The notes under the pieces are model-generated. The model saw nothing but the letters and a program-made list of their open reading frames with translations, ran no database searches and was not told the origin of the DNA. Positions 18,065 to 26,707 of a stretch of 64,000 bases of DNA are shown here, in pieces. Source of the stretch: UBA4416 sp035439445 (GTDB lineage: Bacteria > Bacteroidota > Bacteroidia > B-17B0 > Aurantibacillaceae); NCBI GenBank assembly GCA_035439445.1, contig DAORKG010000016.1, positions 7,983 through 71,982 of the forward strand, written 5' to 3'. A program made the position numbers and the translations under genes. Position 1 is the stretch's first letter, and every line of letters begins with the position of its first letter.

Positions 18065-19165
18065 TTATGCCATTTTAGGACTTGGTTGGCCCAATTGGTA
18101 AAGCAATTTTGCATGAGCTACTAATGCTCCAATAAATGTTTTTTTGGAATAGTAAGGTAAATTAAATTCTTCGGCTGTTTTTTTAATAATTGGCGCAATT
18201 TTTTTGTAGTGAACATGGCAGATGTTAGGGAACAAATGGTGTTCAACCTGAAAATTTAATCCACCAACAAACCAAGAAAAAGCCCAGCTTCTTTGCGCAA
18301 AGTTGGTAGTTGTTTTTAATTGATGAGCTGCCCAATCATCTTGCATGTTCCCTTTTTCATCAGGTAAAGGGAATTCAGTTAAGTCAACTACATGAGCAGG
18401 CTGGAAAATTAAAGCTAAAATCATTCCGCATGTAAAGTGCATGATTGACCAACCAATTACAATTTGATACCATGGATTTTCCATCACTAATAATGGTAAG
18501 CCAAGGCTGTATCCTAAATAAAATACTTTATTTAAGATTAATAAAATTAGTTCTTTCTTGTAAGTTGTTTTTCTGATTGTTAAAAGTCCCATTTTGTTAT
18601 AACGAGCCAACTGATTAAAATCTTTAGTGGTAGCCCACATAATAGTCATTAAACCATAAAAAAACCAAGCATAAATAAACTGGAACTTGTGAATCCATTT
18701 ATGTTCGGCGTGAGGTGAAAACCTTAAAAATCCCGGAGGAGCGATATCCTCGTCATGCCCCTCAATGTTGGTGTAAGTATGGTGTAAATTATTGTGTTGT
18801 AATTGCCAGTTTAAGGAACTTCCACCTATGAAATTCATACTACGGCACATTAAAGCATTTAATTTAGCATTACGAGCGTAAGAACCATGATTGGCATCAT
18901 GCATAATAGATAATCCAATTCCACTCATTCCAAAACCCATTAAAACGCATAGCAATGATTGAATCCAAAGATTATCAAAAGCATTGATGATTAATAAAAC
19001 AAATGGTGTGAAATATAGGGCAAACATGAAAATTGATTTGATGACCATTTGCGCATTTCCATAACGTGAAAGATTGTTTTCTTTGAAGTAGTCGTCTACG
19101 CGTTTTTTTGCAGTTAAATAAAAAGAACGATTGGCATTGTTGAATCTGATTGATTGGGTACTCAT
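18065..19165 (-). CDS. Membrane fatty acid desaturase (front-end/linoleoyl-CoA-like)
   Basis: 366 residues with four or more hydrophobic segments and the three di-iron histidine boxes: H-D-A-N-H at 89-93, H-N-N-L-H-H at 124-129, and Q-V-E-H-H at 306-310, the last with the glutamine typical of front-end desaturases. No cytochrome b5 domain is fused. The enzyme should insert a cis double bond in a membrane lipid or acyl-CoA chain using O2 and an external electron donor, adjusting membrane fluidity. Regiospecificity cannot be read. It is monocistronic, with its own promoter (19194-19224) and terminator. Confidence 0.92.
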   Translation of the reverse strand: MSTQSIRFNNANRSFYLTAKKRVDDYFKENNLSRYGNAQMVIKSIFMFALYFTPFVLLIINAFDNLWIQSLLCVLMGFGMSGIGLSIMHDANHGSYARNAKLNALMCRSMNFIGGSSLNWQLQHNNLHHTYTNIEGHDEDIAPPGFLRFSPHAEHKWIHKFQFIYAWFFYGLMTIMWATTKDFNQLARYNKMGLLTIRKTTYKKELILLILNKVFYLGYSLGLPLLVMENPWYQIVIGWSIMHFTCGMILALIFQPAHVVDLTEFPLPDEKGNMQDDWAAHQLKTTTNFAQRSWAFSWFVGGLNFQVEHHLFPNICHVHYKKIAPIIKKTAEEFNLPYYSKKTFIGALVAHAKLLYQLGQPSPKMA

Positions 19166-19193
19166 TTAGTGTTAAGTTTTTGTGTTAGTGTGC

Positions 19194-19224
19194 CAAAGAT
19201 AAGCTTTATAAACTCAAAAGTCAA
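19194..19224 (-). promoter_or_regulatory. Promoter of the desaturase gene
   Basis: On the minus strand TTG (19224-19222) is followed after 20 bases by TATCTTTG (19201-19194), a match to the Bacteroidota -7 box at the canonical spacing. The box ends 28 bases before the ATG. Confidence 0.55.
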
Positions 19225-19309
19225 GATTGTTAAAATGTTAATAATGAACAATTTAACGTTTGTAATTCGTTTTAGATGATATAAAAGCTTATTTCTGAGA
19301 GGAAAGTGA

Positions 19310-20437
19310 TTAATAGAACGATAAGATTAATTTGGCTAATTCTTCCACTTCTTCTTTTTGGCTTTTTTTACCAAAAGAGAAGCGAATACAATTATCAGAT
19401 TCTTGTTTTTCTAATCCCATAGCCATTAAAACATGAGATGGTTCGGAATTAGCAGACGTGCAAGCTGAGCCTAATGAAACGGCATACTTATTTTTGATTT
19501 TAGAGAATATTGAGTTTCCGTCTTTTAAAGGTGGAAAATAAATATTGGAAGTATTGTAAAGTCGGTATCTAGTTGATCCATTGATTCTTAGATCTGATAT
19601 TTCAAGTAATTGATGTTCTAAGTAGCCTCTAACTTTTGAAATATGCATATTGTTATCCCAAAATTCGGCTTGAGCAATTTCGCAAGCTTTTCCTAAACCA
19701 ACAATTCCTGTTACGTTTAAAGTTCCGCTTCGTTTTCCATTTTCGTGACCGCCTCCATGAAATAATGGTACCAAATTAACTCTCGGATTTTTACGTCTTA
19801 TATGTAAAGCACCAACGCCTTTTGGTCCGTATAGTTTATGTGCTGAGATGCAACATAAATCCAATCCCATTTCATTCACATCAATAGGAAGTTTACCTGC
19901 CATTTGAGTGGTATCACTAAAAAAGGTGGCTTCGTGTTGATGAGTGATTTCAGAAATTTTCTCTAAATCCTGTAAAACACCTGTTTCATTGTTAGCAGCC
20001 ATAATAGCTACCAATATGGTTTTATCAGTAAAACTTTCCTTCAATTCATCTAAATCAATACGTCCTTCGCGGTCAACATTTAAATAAGTAATCGTAGCTC
20101 CTTTTTCTTCTAAATAAGCGCAGGTATCTAAAACCGCTTTATGTTCAGTTTTACAAGTAATTATATGATTGCCTTTAGTTTTATAAGCATTAAAAACTCC
20201 TTTTAAAGCCATATTAATAGCCTCCGTAGCGCCTGAAGTAAATACGATTTCTGAAGATTCTGCTCCAATGAAGCTGGCTACTTGTTGTCTGGCTTTATCA
20301 ATAGCGCCTTGGGCATACCAACCTAAAGGATGTGTATTACTGGAGGCATTTCCGAAATGTTCGGTAAAGTAGGGTAGCATTTCTGCTAACACTCTTTCAT
20401 CAACAGGAGTTGTTGCGTTATAATCTAAATAGACCAT
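19310..20437 (-). CDS. Cysteine desulfurase (IscS/NifS family)
   Basis: 375 residues. The PLP lysine is Lys201 in S-A-H-K-L-Y-G-P-K-G, and the mobile catalytic cysteine is Cys326 in S-L-G-S-A-C-T-S. H-G-G-G-H-E-N-G-K-R-S-G-T at about 227-239 is the other family signature. The enzyme converts cysteine to alanine and passes persulfide sulfur to Fe-S scaffolds or tRNA thiolation. The short S-A-C-T-S active loop is typical of the IscS/NifS class rather than SufS. It shares one base with the thiolase stop (TAATG), so it is probably translated from the same mRNA, but no Fe-S assembly partner lies next to it. Confidence 0.9.
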   Translation of the reverse strand: MVYLDYNATTPVDERVLAEMLPYFTEHFGNASSNTHPLGWYAQGAIDKARQQVASFIGAESSEIVFTSGATEAINMALKGVFNAYKTKGNHIITCKTEHKAVLDTCAYLEEKGATITYLNVDREGRIDLDELKESFTDKTILVAIMAANNETGVLQDLEKISEITHQHEATFFSDTTQMAGKLPIDVNEMGLDLCCISAHKLYGPKGVGALHIRRKNPRVNLVPLFHGGGHENGKRSGTLNVTGIVGLGKACEIAQAEFWDNNMHISKVRGYLEHQLLEISDLRINGSTRYRLYNTSNIYFPPLKDGNSIFSKIKNKYAVSLGSACTSANSEPSHVLMAMGLEKQESDNCIRFSFGKKSQKEEVEELAKLILSFY

Positions 20438-21642
20438 TAAGCTTTCTCAATAATAGCAGCGTAACCTTGTCCAACTCCAATACACATAGTTGCTAAAGCA
20501 TATTTTTTGTTTTGAAGATTTAATTCGATTGCAGCCGAATTGATGATACGAGCACCACTCATTCCCAACGGATGACCTAAAGCAATAGCTCCACCATTTG
20601 GGTTAATGCGAGGATCTTTATCATCTAATTTCCATTGACGGGTACATCCTAATGCTTGAGCCGCAAAAGCCTCGTTTAATTCAATAATATCAATATCATT
20701 CCAAGTTAAACCTGCTTTTTTAAGAGCTTGATTTGCTGCTTCAACTGGACCTAATCCCATAATGCGAGGTTCAACACCGACTACGGCACTGCTAACAATA
20801 CGTGCTAATGGTTTTAAGTTATATGATTTAATAGCATTTTCACTTGCTAATAAAATAGCAGCCGCTCCATCATTTAATCCTGAGGCATTACCAGCCGTAA
20901 CTGTTCCTTCTTTGCGGAAAGACGGTTTTAATTTTTGTAAACCTTCTAAAGTGGTATTGGCTTTTGCAAATTCGTCTGTTTTAAAAATTATGGCATCACC
21001 TTTTTTTTGTGGAATTTCAACAGGTACAATTTCTTTTTCAAATCGTCCTGCTGCCATTGCTTTGGCTGCCTTTTGCTGACTCCATAATGCAAATGCGTCT
21101 TGGTCTTCGCGACTAATTTTATACATTTCTGCTACATTTTCAGCAGTTTCACCCATGGCATCAACCCCATATTGTTCTTTTAATTTAGGATTGATAAATC
21201 TCCATCCAAAACTACTATCAAATAATTGTTGGTCGCGACCAAAAGCAGAACTTGCTTTACTCATCACTAAAGGACCACGAGTCATATTTTCAACACCTGA
21301 AGAAATCATTAAATCAGCATCTCCTAATTGAATGTATCTTGCAGCATCAATTGTTGCACTTAAGCCTGAAGCGCATAAACGATTTACGGTTTGTCCCGGA
21401 ACGGTAATAGGCAAACCTGCCATTAAGGAAGCCATACGAGCTACGTTACGGTTATCTTCACCAGCTTGGTTAGCACAACCCATTATTACATCTGCAACTT
21501 TGGAAAAATCAACAGAAGGATTTTTTGCCATTAATTCTTTTAAAACTAAGGTTGCTAAATCATCTGTTCTAACAGTTGAAAGAGTGCCTCCAAAATTTCC
21601 GATGGCAGTTCTAACGCCATTTATAATATAAGCTTGTTGCAT
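20437..21642 (-). CDS. Acetyl-CoA C-acyltransferase (thiolase)
   Basis: 401 residues. The acyl-enzyme cysteine is Cys90 in V-N-R-L-C-A-S-G, the catalytic histidine is in G-G-A-I-A-L-G-H-P-L-G near 357, and the second cysteine is in M-C-I-G-V-G-Q-G near 388. Thiolases either cleave 3-ketoacyl-CoA in beta-oxidation or condense two acetyl-CoA units; the 401-residue type resembles the degradative FadA/PcaF group. It is first in a two-gene unit with cysteine desulfurase. A CAAAAATA at 21662-21669 could be a -7 box on this strand, but no -33 box was found. Confidence 0.9.
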   Translation of the reverse strand: MQQAYIINGVRTAIGNFGGTLSTVRTDDLATLVLKELMAKNPSVDFSKVADVIMGCANQAGEDNRNVARMASLMAGLPITVPGQTVNRLCASGLSATIDAARYIQLGDADLMISSGVENMTRGPLVMSKASSAFGRDQQLFDSSFGWRFINPKLKEQYGVDAMGETAENVAEMYKISREDQDAFALWSQQKAAKAMAAGRFEKEIVPVEIPQKKGDAIIFKTDEFAKANTTLEGLQKLKPSFRKEGTVTAGNASGLNDGAAAILLASENAIKSYNLKPLARIVSSAVVGVEPRIMGLGPVEAANQALKKAGLTWNDIDIIELNEAFAAQALGCTRQWKLDDKDPRINPNGGAIALGHPLGMSGARIINSAAIELNLQNKKYALATMCIGVGQGYAAIIEKA

Positions 21643-21790
21643 AGTGTTAAATTTAGTGACGCAAAAATATCGTTTTTTTAAGACTTACTCATTAAAAAGC
21701 CCCTTTTAATAGTTTTATAATTTTTTAAATACTAAAACAGTTAGTTTTTCGTTTCTTTGTAATTGAATAACAATAATTTAGTGTCTTTTT

Positions 21791-23809
21791 TTGAATAGAT
21801 TTGGTTTATATTTTCTGATAGTGTTTTGCTTTTTCCTTTCTATAAAAGGAAAAACTCAGGTAGGGCCACCAGAGCTAAAATGCGCATCTGTTACTTCCAC
21901 TAATAGTGCTGTTATTTCATGGGTAATCCCCCCTGATCCATCTGGTTTATTTACTCAGTATCAAATTTGGTCATCTGCTATTCAATCTGGTCCATATTCA
22001 ATGATAGGAACCGTTAATGTTTATACGCAGTCTTCATTTACACAAACACCATCCAATGCTAATTTGCAAGCACAATATTACTATGTTACAACAGTTAGTG
22101 GAACTAACACTTCCATTCCATCTGACACCATCAGAAGTATTTATCTGAATTTGAATAATACAGGTAACGGAGTTATAAATTTAAACTGGAACGCTACCCA
22201 TAATCCTCTTTTACCATCATCAGCTACTACTTATACCTTATCAAGAAAGACTCTATCAGGAACATGGAGCCCTATTTATATCGGACCAAAACTAAATTAT
22301 AAAGACACCATCTATTTATGTACTGTTTATTATGATTATAAGGTTGAGATTTCTGATGGTGCGGGATGTGTATCTCAATCTAATATTAATGGAGATTTGT
22401 GTCACAATATGCAACCACCATCAATCATTAATGTTGATTCCGTTTCAGTTTTAAATAATGGACAAACAGTAATTGGTTGGCCTCCTTCTTCTTCTACTGA
22501 TGTAAATGGTTATGTGGTTTATTTATTTAATGGTGGATTTCTTACACCTGTAGATACAATATATGGGTATACTAATACTTCGTATACATACACCTCTTCA
22601 ACTGCCGGTTCAGGTTCGGAGTCTTATTGTGTAGCGGCTGTTGATAGTTGTGGTAATTACAGTATCCCAAGTACTGCTTATAGTACCATGTTTTTAAACA
22701 TAACCTATGATTTATGTTCCAGATCATCCGGCTTAAATTGGACGGCCTATGTGAATTTACCTAAAGGGATTTTACGATATGATATTTATTGTTCTGTAAA
22801 TGGAAACACATTTAATCTTGTAGGTTCTACAAGTTCTACCTCATTTACACATAACGGTTTAAATCCCGGAGACGTATACTGCTATTATGTGAGAGTTCAA
22901 AATACAGATTTATCAATTAGTGCAAGTTCTAATACAAGATGTTTAACAGCAACAGCACTCCCGGGTCCAGGTTATGTATATATTAATTCTGTTAGTGTAA
23001 ATACTTCTAATAAACAAATAGAAGTAACCTATTCGATTGATACTTCCAATTCATTTAAAGGATGTAACATTTACAAGTCGGAAGACGGAATTAACTTTAC
23101 TAAACTGGCATTTGTTTCATCAACCGTTTCTCCGCAAACATATATTGATAAGGATGTAAAGTCTACCGAAAAAAACTATTTCTACAAGATTCAGGTAGCT
23201 GATGATTGTGATAATCCGGGTGCGGTGAGTAATATTTCCAAAAATATTGTTTTAAAAGTAAGTAATGATAATGAGAGTATATTTAATAACATTTTGACAT
23301 GGGATGATTATTCCACTTGGTCGGGAGGTGTAATATCATTTAACATTTACCGAGCTGTAAATGGTGTTTTTGATCCTAATCCTATTATGAATGTTCCGTT
23401 TTTAACTAGAACTTATACTGATAATGTTCAAGACTTTGTAGCTGACCAAGGAAAATTTTCTTATTATGTAGAAGCAGTTGAAGGTAACGGGAATGTTTAT
23501 GGTTTTAAAGATGTAGCTAAATCAAATCCTGCAGATGCTTATGTTGAGGTGAATGTTTTTGTGCCTAATGCTTTTGCTCCAAAGGGAATAAATAGTGTTT
23601 GGTTACCCGTAGCTCAGTACGTGGAAAAAACAGATTATAAAGTTATGGTGTTTAATCGTTGGGGCGATAAAGTATTTGAGACTCATAGTGATACGGAAGG
23701 TTGGACCGGAGATGCAGCCACAGATGACGTGTATGTATACTTAATTGAATATAAAAATGCCCGAGGGGAGTTTATTCAGTTAAAGGGGCATCTTAATATT
23801 GTGAGATAA
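21791..23809 (+). CDS. Secreted fibronectin type III protein with T9SS type B (gliding-motility) sorting domain
   Basis: 672 residues. An in-frame TAG at 21779 leaves only the TTG at 21791 as a start before the signal peptide (hydrophobic 6-18, then G-K-T-Q). Residues 25-580 hold several fibronectin type III-like modules, seen as recurring S-G-x-Y-x-Y-Y-V strands, with paired cysteines that may form disulfides. The last 85 residues are the CHU_C/TIGR04131-type domain (V-P-N-A-F-A-P-K-G-I-N near 592, V-F-N-R-W-G-D-K-V-F, ending G-H-L-N-I-V-R), which targets the protein to the type IX system. It probably acts as a surface adhesin or structural protein. No enzymatic domain was seen. Confidence 0.87.
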   Translation: MNRFGLYFLIVFCFFLSIKGKTQVGPPELKCASVTSTNSAVISWVIPPDPSGLFTQYQIWSSAIQSGPYSMIGTVNVYTQSSFTQTPSNANLQAQYYYVTTVSGTNTSIPSDTIRSIYLNLNNTGNGVINLNWNATHNPLLPSSATTYTLSRKTLSGTWSPIYIGPKLNYKDTIYLCTVYYDYKVEISDGAGCVSQSNINGDLCHNMQPPSIINVDSVSVLNNGQTVIGWPPSSSTDVNGYVVYLFNGGFLTPVDTIYGYTNTSYTYTSSTAGSGSESYCVAAVDSCGNYSIPSTAYSTMFLNITYDLCSRSSGLNWTAYVNLPKGILRYDIYCSVNGNTFNLVGSTSSTSFTHNGLNPGDVYCYYVRVQNTDLSISASSNTRCLTATALPGPGYVYINSVSVNTSNKQIEVTYSIDTSNSFKGCNIYKSEDGINFTKLAFVSSTVSPQTYIDKDVKSTEKNYFYKIQVADDCDNPGAVSNISKNIVLKVSNDNESIFNNILTWDDYSTWSGGVISFNIYRAVNGVFDPNPIMNVPFLTRTYTDNVQDFVADQGKFSYYVEAVEGNGNVYGFKDVAKSNPADAYVEVNVFVPNAFAPKGINSVWLPVAQYVEKTDYKVMVFNRWGDKVFETHSDTEGWTGDAATDDVYVYLIEYKNARGEFIQLKGHLNIVR

Positions 23810-23874
23810 TATTTCTTAGCATCTCATTTTTAATAAGTTTCGTTTTTCTTTTATTTTATATCTGTAACCTCCAT

Positions 23875-23882
23875 TAAATTTG
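23875..23882 (+). promoter_or_regulatory. -7 element before the VWA gene
   Basis: TAAATTTG matches TAnnTTTG and ends 15 bases before the ATG at 23898. No convincing -33 box was found. Confidence 0.35.
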
Positions 23883-23897
23883 GAATTATACTATTTG

Positions 23898-25277
23898 ATG
23901 AGGTTATTCAAAGACATAGCTGTTATATTTTTAGTACTATGTGCTTTTCAAATTAAAGCGCAGGTAAAAAAAACAGAACTATCTTTAACAAGAGTGCTGT
24001 TCGTGTTTGATGCTAGTAATAGTATGAAAACTAAACACAAAAACACAACCCGTATTCAAGGCGCTAAAGAATTGTTTTATAAATTTTTAGATAGTTTAAG
24101 TAAACAAAAAAATATGCAATTTGCTTTACGTATGTATGGACATACAGTAAAGTACCCTCCAGGAGATTGTAAAGACTCTAAACTAGTAGTTCCATTTGCT
24201 AAAAACAATGTTGCGCTTATTAAATCAAAGGTTGCAGAGGCAAAGCCTACAGGGATAACTCCTATAGAACATTCTTTAACAGAATCTGCTAATGATTTTC
24301 CGGATGCAAAGGCTGTGAACATGATTATTTTAATTACCGATGGAATTGAGGAGTGTGAAGGAGATCCTTGTAAAGCTCGTCAAAAACTAATGGAGAAAGG
24401 CATTGTATTTAAACCATTTATCATTGGTATTGGATTAAGTCCTGAACAAATTAAAACATTTGAGTGTGTAGGTGATTATTATGATTTTGATAATTCAAAT
24501 ACTATCACAGACATTAGTAAAATAATTTCAAAACAAAAATTAAATAAAACGTCATCCCAGGTTAATTTATTGGATTCAAAATCTTTTCCAAGTGAAACTA
24601 ATGTAAACATGACGTTTTATAATACTGCAACCGGTAATTATGTTTACAATTACATTCATACTTTAAATCAAAAAAATAATCCTGACACACTTTATTTAGA
24701 TGATTTTCCAACTTATAAAGTTATCGCTCATACCATTCCTCCAACTGAAAGTAAAGAAGTAAAATTAACTCAAGGAAAACATACGATTATTCCTATTGAT
24801 GCACCTCAAGGGTATATAGAGTTAAGAAGACCAATGGGAGTTTATAATTTTAATGAGAAAATAAAAAGCATCGTTCGTAAAGCCAATGGTAATATGCAAA
24901 CGCTTAATGTTCAGCAAATGAATACGACAGAGAAATATATTACCGGAACGTATGATTTAGAAATTTTAACCTTACCTCGCACTTATATTTACGGAGTAAA
25001 AGTTGAGCAATCTCAAACTAAAATAGTAGAATTGCCAAATGCAGGAATGCTAACTGTTAAATCATTAGACAATGGAGATGGTAGCATATATAAAGATACC
25101 AAGAAGCTAGAATGGGTGTGTAATTTGAATAATACAACCTCACAAACTTATTATTTGCAACCTGGAAACTATAGAATTGAATGGAGAGCCAAAACTTTAA
25201 AAGGGTCTATTTATACAATAGAAAAGAAATTCACCGTGAAATCAGATATTGAAACTAAAGTAGAACTGTATAAGTAA
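23898..25277 (+). CDS. Secreted von Willebrand factor A domain protein
   Basis: An upstream TTG in frame is possible, but the ATG at 23898 starts directly at a signal peptide (M-R-L-F-K-D-I-A-V then a hydrophobic stretch, cut near residue 22) and is preferred, giving 459 residues. The VWA domain has the metal-ion-dependent adhesion site D-A-S-N-S at 38-42, a conserved T in G-I-T-P-I-E, and I-T-D-G-I-E-E-C near 150. The C-terminal 270 residues are beta-rich, possibly PEGA or Ig-like, with no sorting domain. VWA domains mediate metal-dependent protein binding; here an exported protein acting in the periplasm or at the surface is likely. It converges tail to tail with holA with no intervening base. 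Confidence 0.82.
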   Translation: MRLFKDIAVIFLVLCAFQIKAQVKKTELSLTRVLFVFDASNSMKTKHKNTTRIQGAKELFYKFLDSLSKQKNMQFALRMYGHTVKYPPGDCKDSKLVVPFAKNNVALIKSKVAEAKPTGITPIEHSLTESANDFPDAKAVNMIILITDGIEECEGDPCKARQKLMEKGIVFKPFIIGIGLSPEQIKTFECVGDYYDFDNSNTITDISKIISKQKLNKTSSQVNLLDSKSFPSETNVNMTFYNTATGNYVYNYIHTLNQKNNPDTLYLDDFPTYKVIAHTIPPTESKEVKLTQGKHTIIPIDAPQGYIELRRPMGVYNFNEKIKSIVRKANGNMQTLNVQQMNTTEKYITGTYDLEILTLPRTYIYGVKVEQSQTKIVELPNAGMLTVKSLDNGDGSIYKDTKKLEWVCNLNNTTSQTYYLQPGNYRIEWRAKTLKGSIYTIEKKFTVKSDIETKVELYK

Positions 25278-26348
25278 TTAATGAAGAATCTTAAATATTA
25301 ATTCCTTCATTAACTCTCCATTACTTACTCCGCTGTTATCAACTCCTTTAGTTTTTAAATCATACTCTTTTAGGTAAGAAAAAATAGCTTTTAATTTAGC
25401 TGTACCATAATTTTGAGCGGCTTTAGCATAGCCATCCACAAAAAATGGATTTACTCCTAAAGCCTGAGCTACAGCAAACTTTGATTTATCAGGACAGAAA
25501 TGATATAGTAAAATTTTAGAGAAATAGCCATAAAGGGTGCTTAAAGTCATCACAGCTGGATGTTCTTTTTCGTTAGCAGAAAAATAATTAATGATACGAT
25601 TGGCTTTTAAAATATCTTTTTTAGCCAAAGCATCCTGTAATTCAAATACATTAAACTCTTTACTAATACCAATATTATCCTGAACAGCCTCCGGAGTTAT
25701 TTCATCTCCTTCTTCTAGGTTAATCAAAAGTTTTTCAACCTCATTGGTTATTTTAGATAAATCGTTTCCTAAAAATTCGGCCAATAAAAACGATGCTTTT
25801 GGTCCTATTTTAAATTTACGCTCTTGTACAAATGATGTAATCCACTCCGGGATTTGGTTATCATACATCTTTTTAGTTTCTAAAAAGACATGATTTTTTT
25901 GAAGGGATTTGTATACAGAGCTTCGTTTGTCAAGTGTTTTATATTTGTAACAAAATACTAAGATAGTAGAACTTTGTGGTTGCTGTAAGTAGCTTGCTAA
26001 AGCATTAGAGGAACCGGTACTTGTTTTCTTTGCCGGAATATCATCATCTTCATCGTCACCTCCTGAAGCTTTTCCTAATTCTTTTAAATTCTGAGCTTCT
26101 TTTACGATTACCACTTGGTATTCACTCATCATCGGAAAGCGTTTTGCGGCTGAAATGATAGCATTTAAGTCAACATCTTTTCCGTATAAAATGGTTTGAT
26201 TAAATTCTTGTTCGCTTTCGTCTAATGCATTTTTCTCAATGTAATCGCTAATCAAATCAATGTAATATGCTTCTTCACCGCTTAAAAAATAAACGGGTTT
26301 AAAGATTTTTCTTTTTAAATCGGTGAGTATTTGATTAACTTCTTTCAC
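25278..26348 (-). CDS. holA: DNA polymerase III subunit delta
   Basis: 356 residues, the usual length. Motifs of HolA are visible: P-V-Y-F-L-S-G-E-E-A-Y-Y-I-D near the N-terminus, F-P-M-M-S-E-Y-Q-V-V-I-V-K-E-A-Q near 75, a D-x-R-S-S-V-Y-K segment, and F-x-x-x-D-A-L-A-K-K-D in the C-terminal collar region. Delta is the wrench subunit of the clamp loader that opens the sliding clamp. An acidic/serine-rich insert with S-G-G-D-D-E-D-D-D lies between the Walker-like strands at about 95-105. It starts six bases past the DUF486 gene's stop and is likely cotranscribed with it. Confidence 0.9.
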   Translation of the reverse strand: MKEVNQILTDLKRKIFKPVYFLSGEEAYYIDLISDYIEKNALDESEQEFNQTILYGKDVDLNAIISAAKRFPMMSEYQVVIVKEAQNLKELGKASGGDDEDDDIPAKKTSTGSSNALASYLQQPQSSTILVFCYKYKTLDKRSSVYKSLQKNHVFLETKKMYDNQIPEWITSFVQERKFKIGPKASFLLAEFLGNDLSKITNEVEKLLINLEEGDEITPEAVQDNIGISKEFNVFELQDALAKKDILKANRIINYFSANEKEHPAVMTLSTLYGYFSKILLYHFCPDKSKFAVAQALGVNPFFVDGYAKAAQNYGTAKLKAIFSYLKEYDLKTKGVDNSGVSNGELMKELIFKILH

Positions 26349-26353
26349 TAAGG

Positions 26354-26707
26354 TTATTTTTTAAAGAAAAAATAGACAGCTACAAATAAACATAAAAAAC
26401 CAATCAAATGATTCCATCTTAATGTTTCAGTTTTAAACACAACTAAAGTAAATATGACAAACACACTAATAGAAATGACCTCTTGGATGATTTTTAGTTG
26501 AAACATATTAAATGGCCCCCCATGCATATTGCTACCAATTCTGTTTGCAGGAACCATTAAACTGTATTCTAATAAGGCTATTCCCCAGCTAATTAATATG
26601 GTTAATATGATATTGGGTTGCTTAAATTTCAAGTGCCCATACCAAGCAATCGTCATAAACGTATTAGAAGCAATTAGTAAAAGTATAGTTGAGAGTCCTT
26701 TTGGCAT
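26354..26707 (-). CDS. DMT-superfamily DUF486 small membrane protein
   Basis: 117 residues with four predicted transmembrane segments, the standard size of DUF486. The middle phrase A-L-L-E-Y-S-L-M-V-P-A-N-R-I-G is the family signature. DUF486 proteins belong to the drug/metabolite transporter superfamily, but the transported compound is unknown. Its ATG shares one base (TAATG) with the stop of the methylmalonyl-CoA mutase large subunit, so it is translationally coupled to that operon, and holA follows six bases after it. The link to propionate metabolism is positional only. Confidence 0.85.
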   Translation of the reverse strand: MPKGLSTILLLIASNTFMTIAWYGHLKFKQPNIILTILISWGIALLEYSLMVPANRIGSNMHGGPFNMFQLKIIQEVISISVFVIFTLVVFKTETLRWNHLIGFLCLFVAVYFFFKK

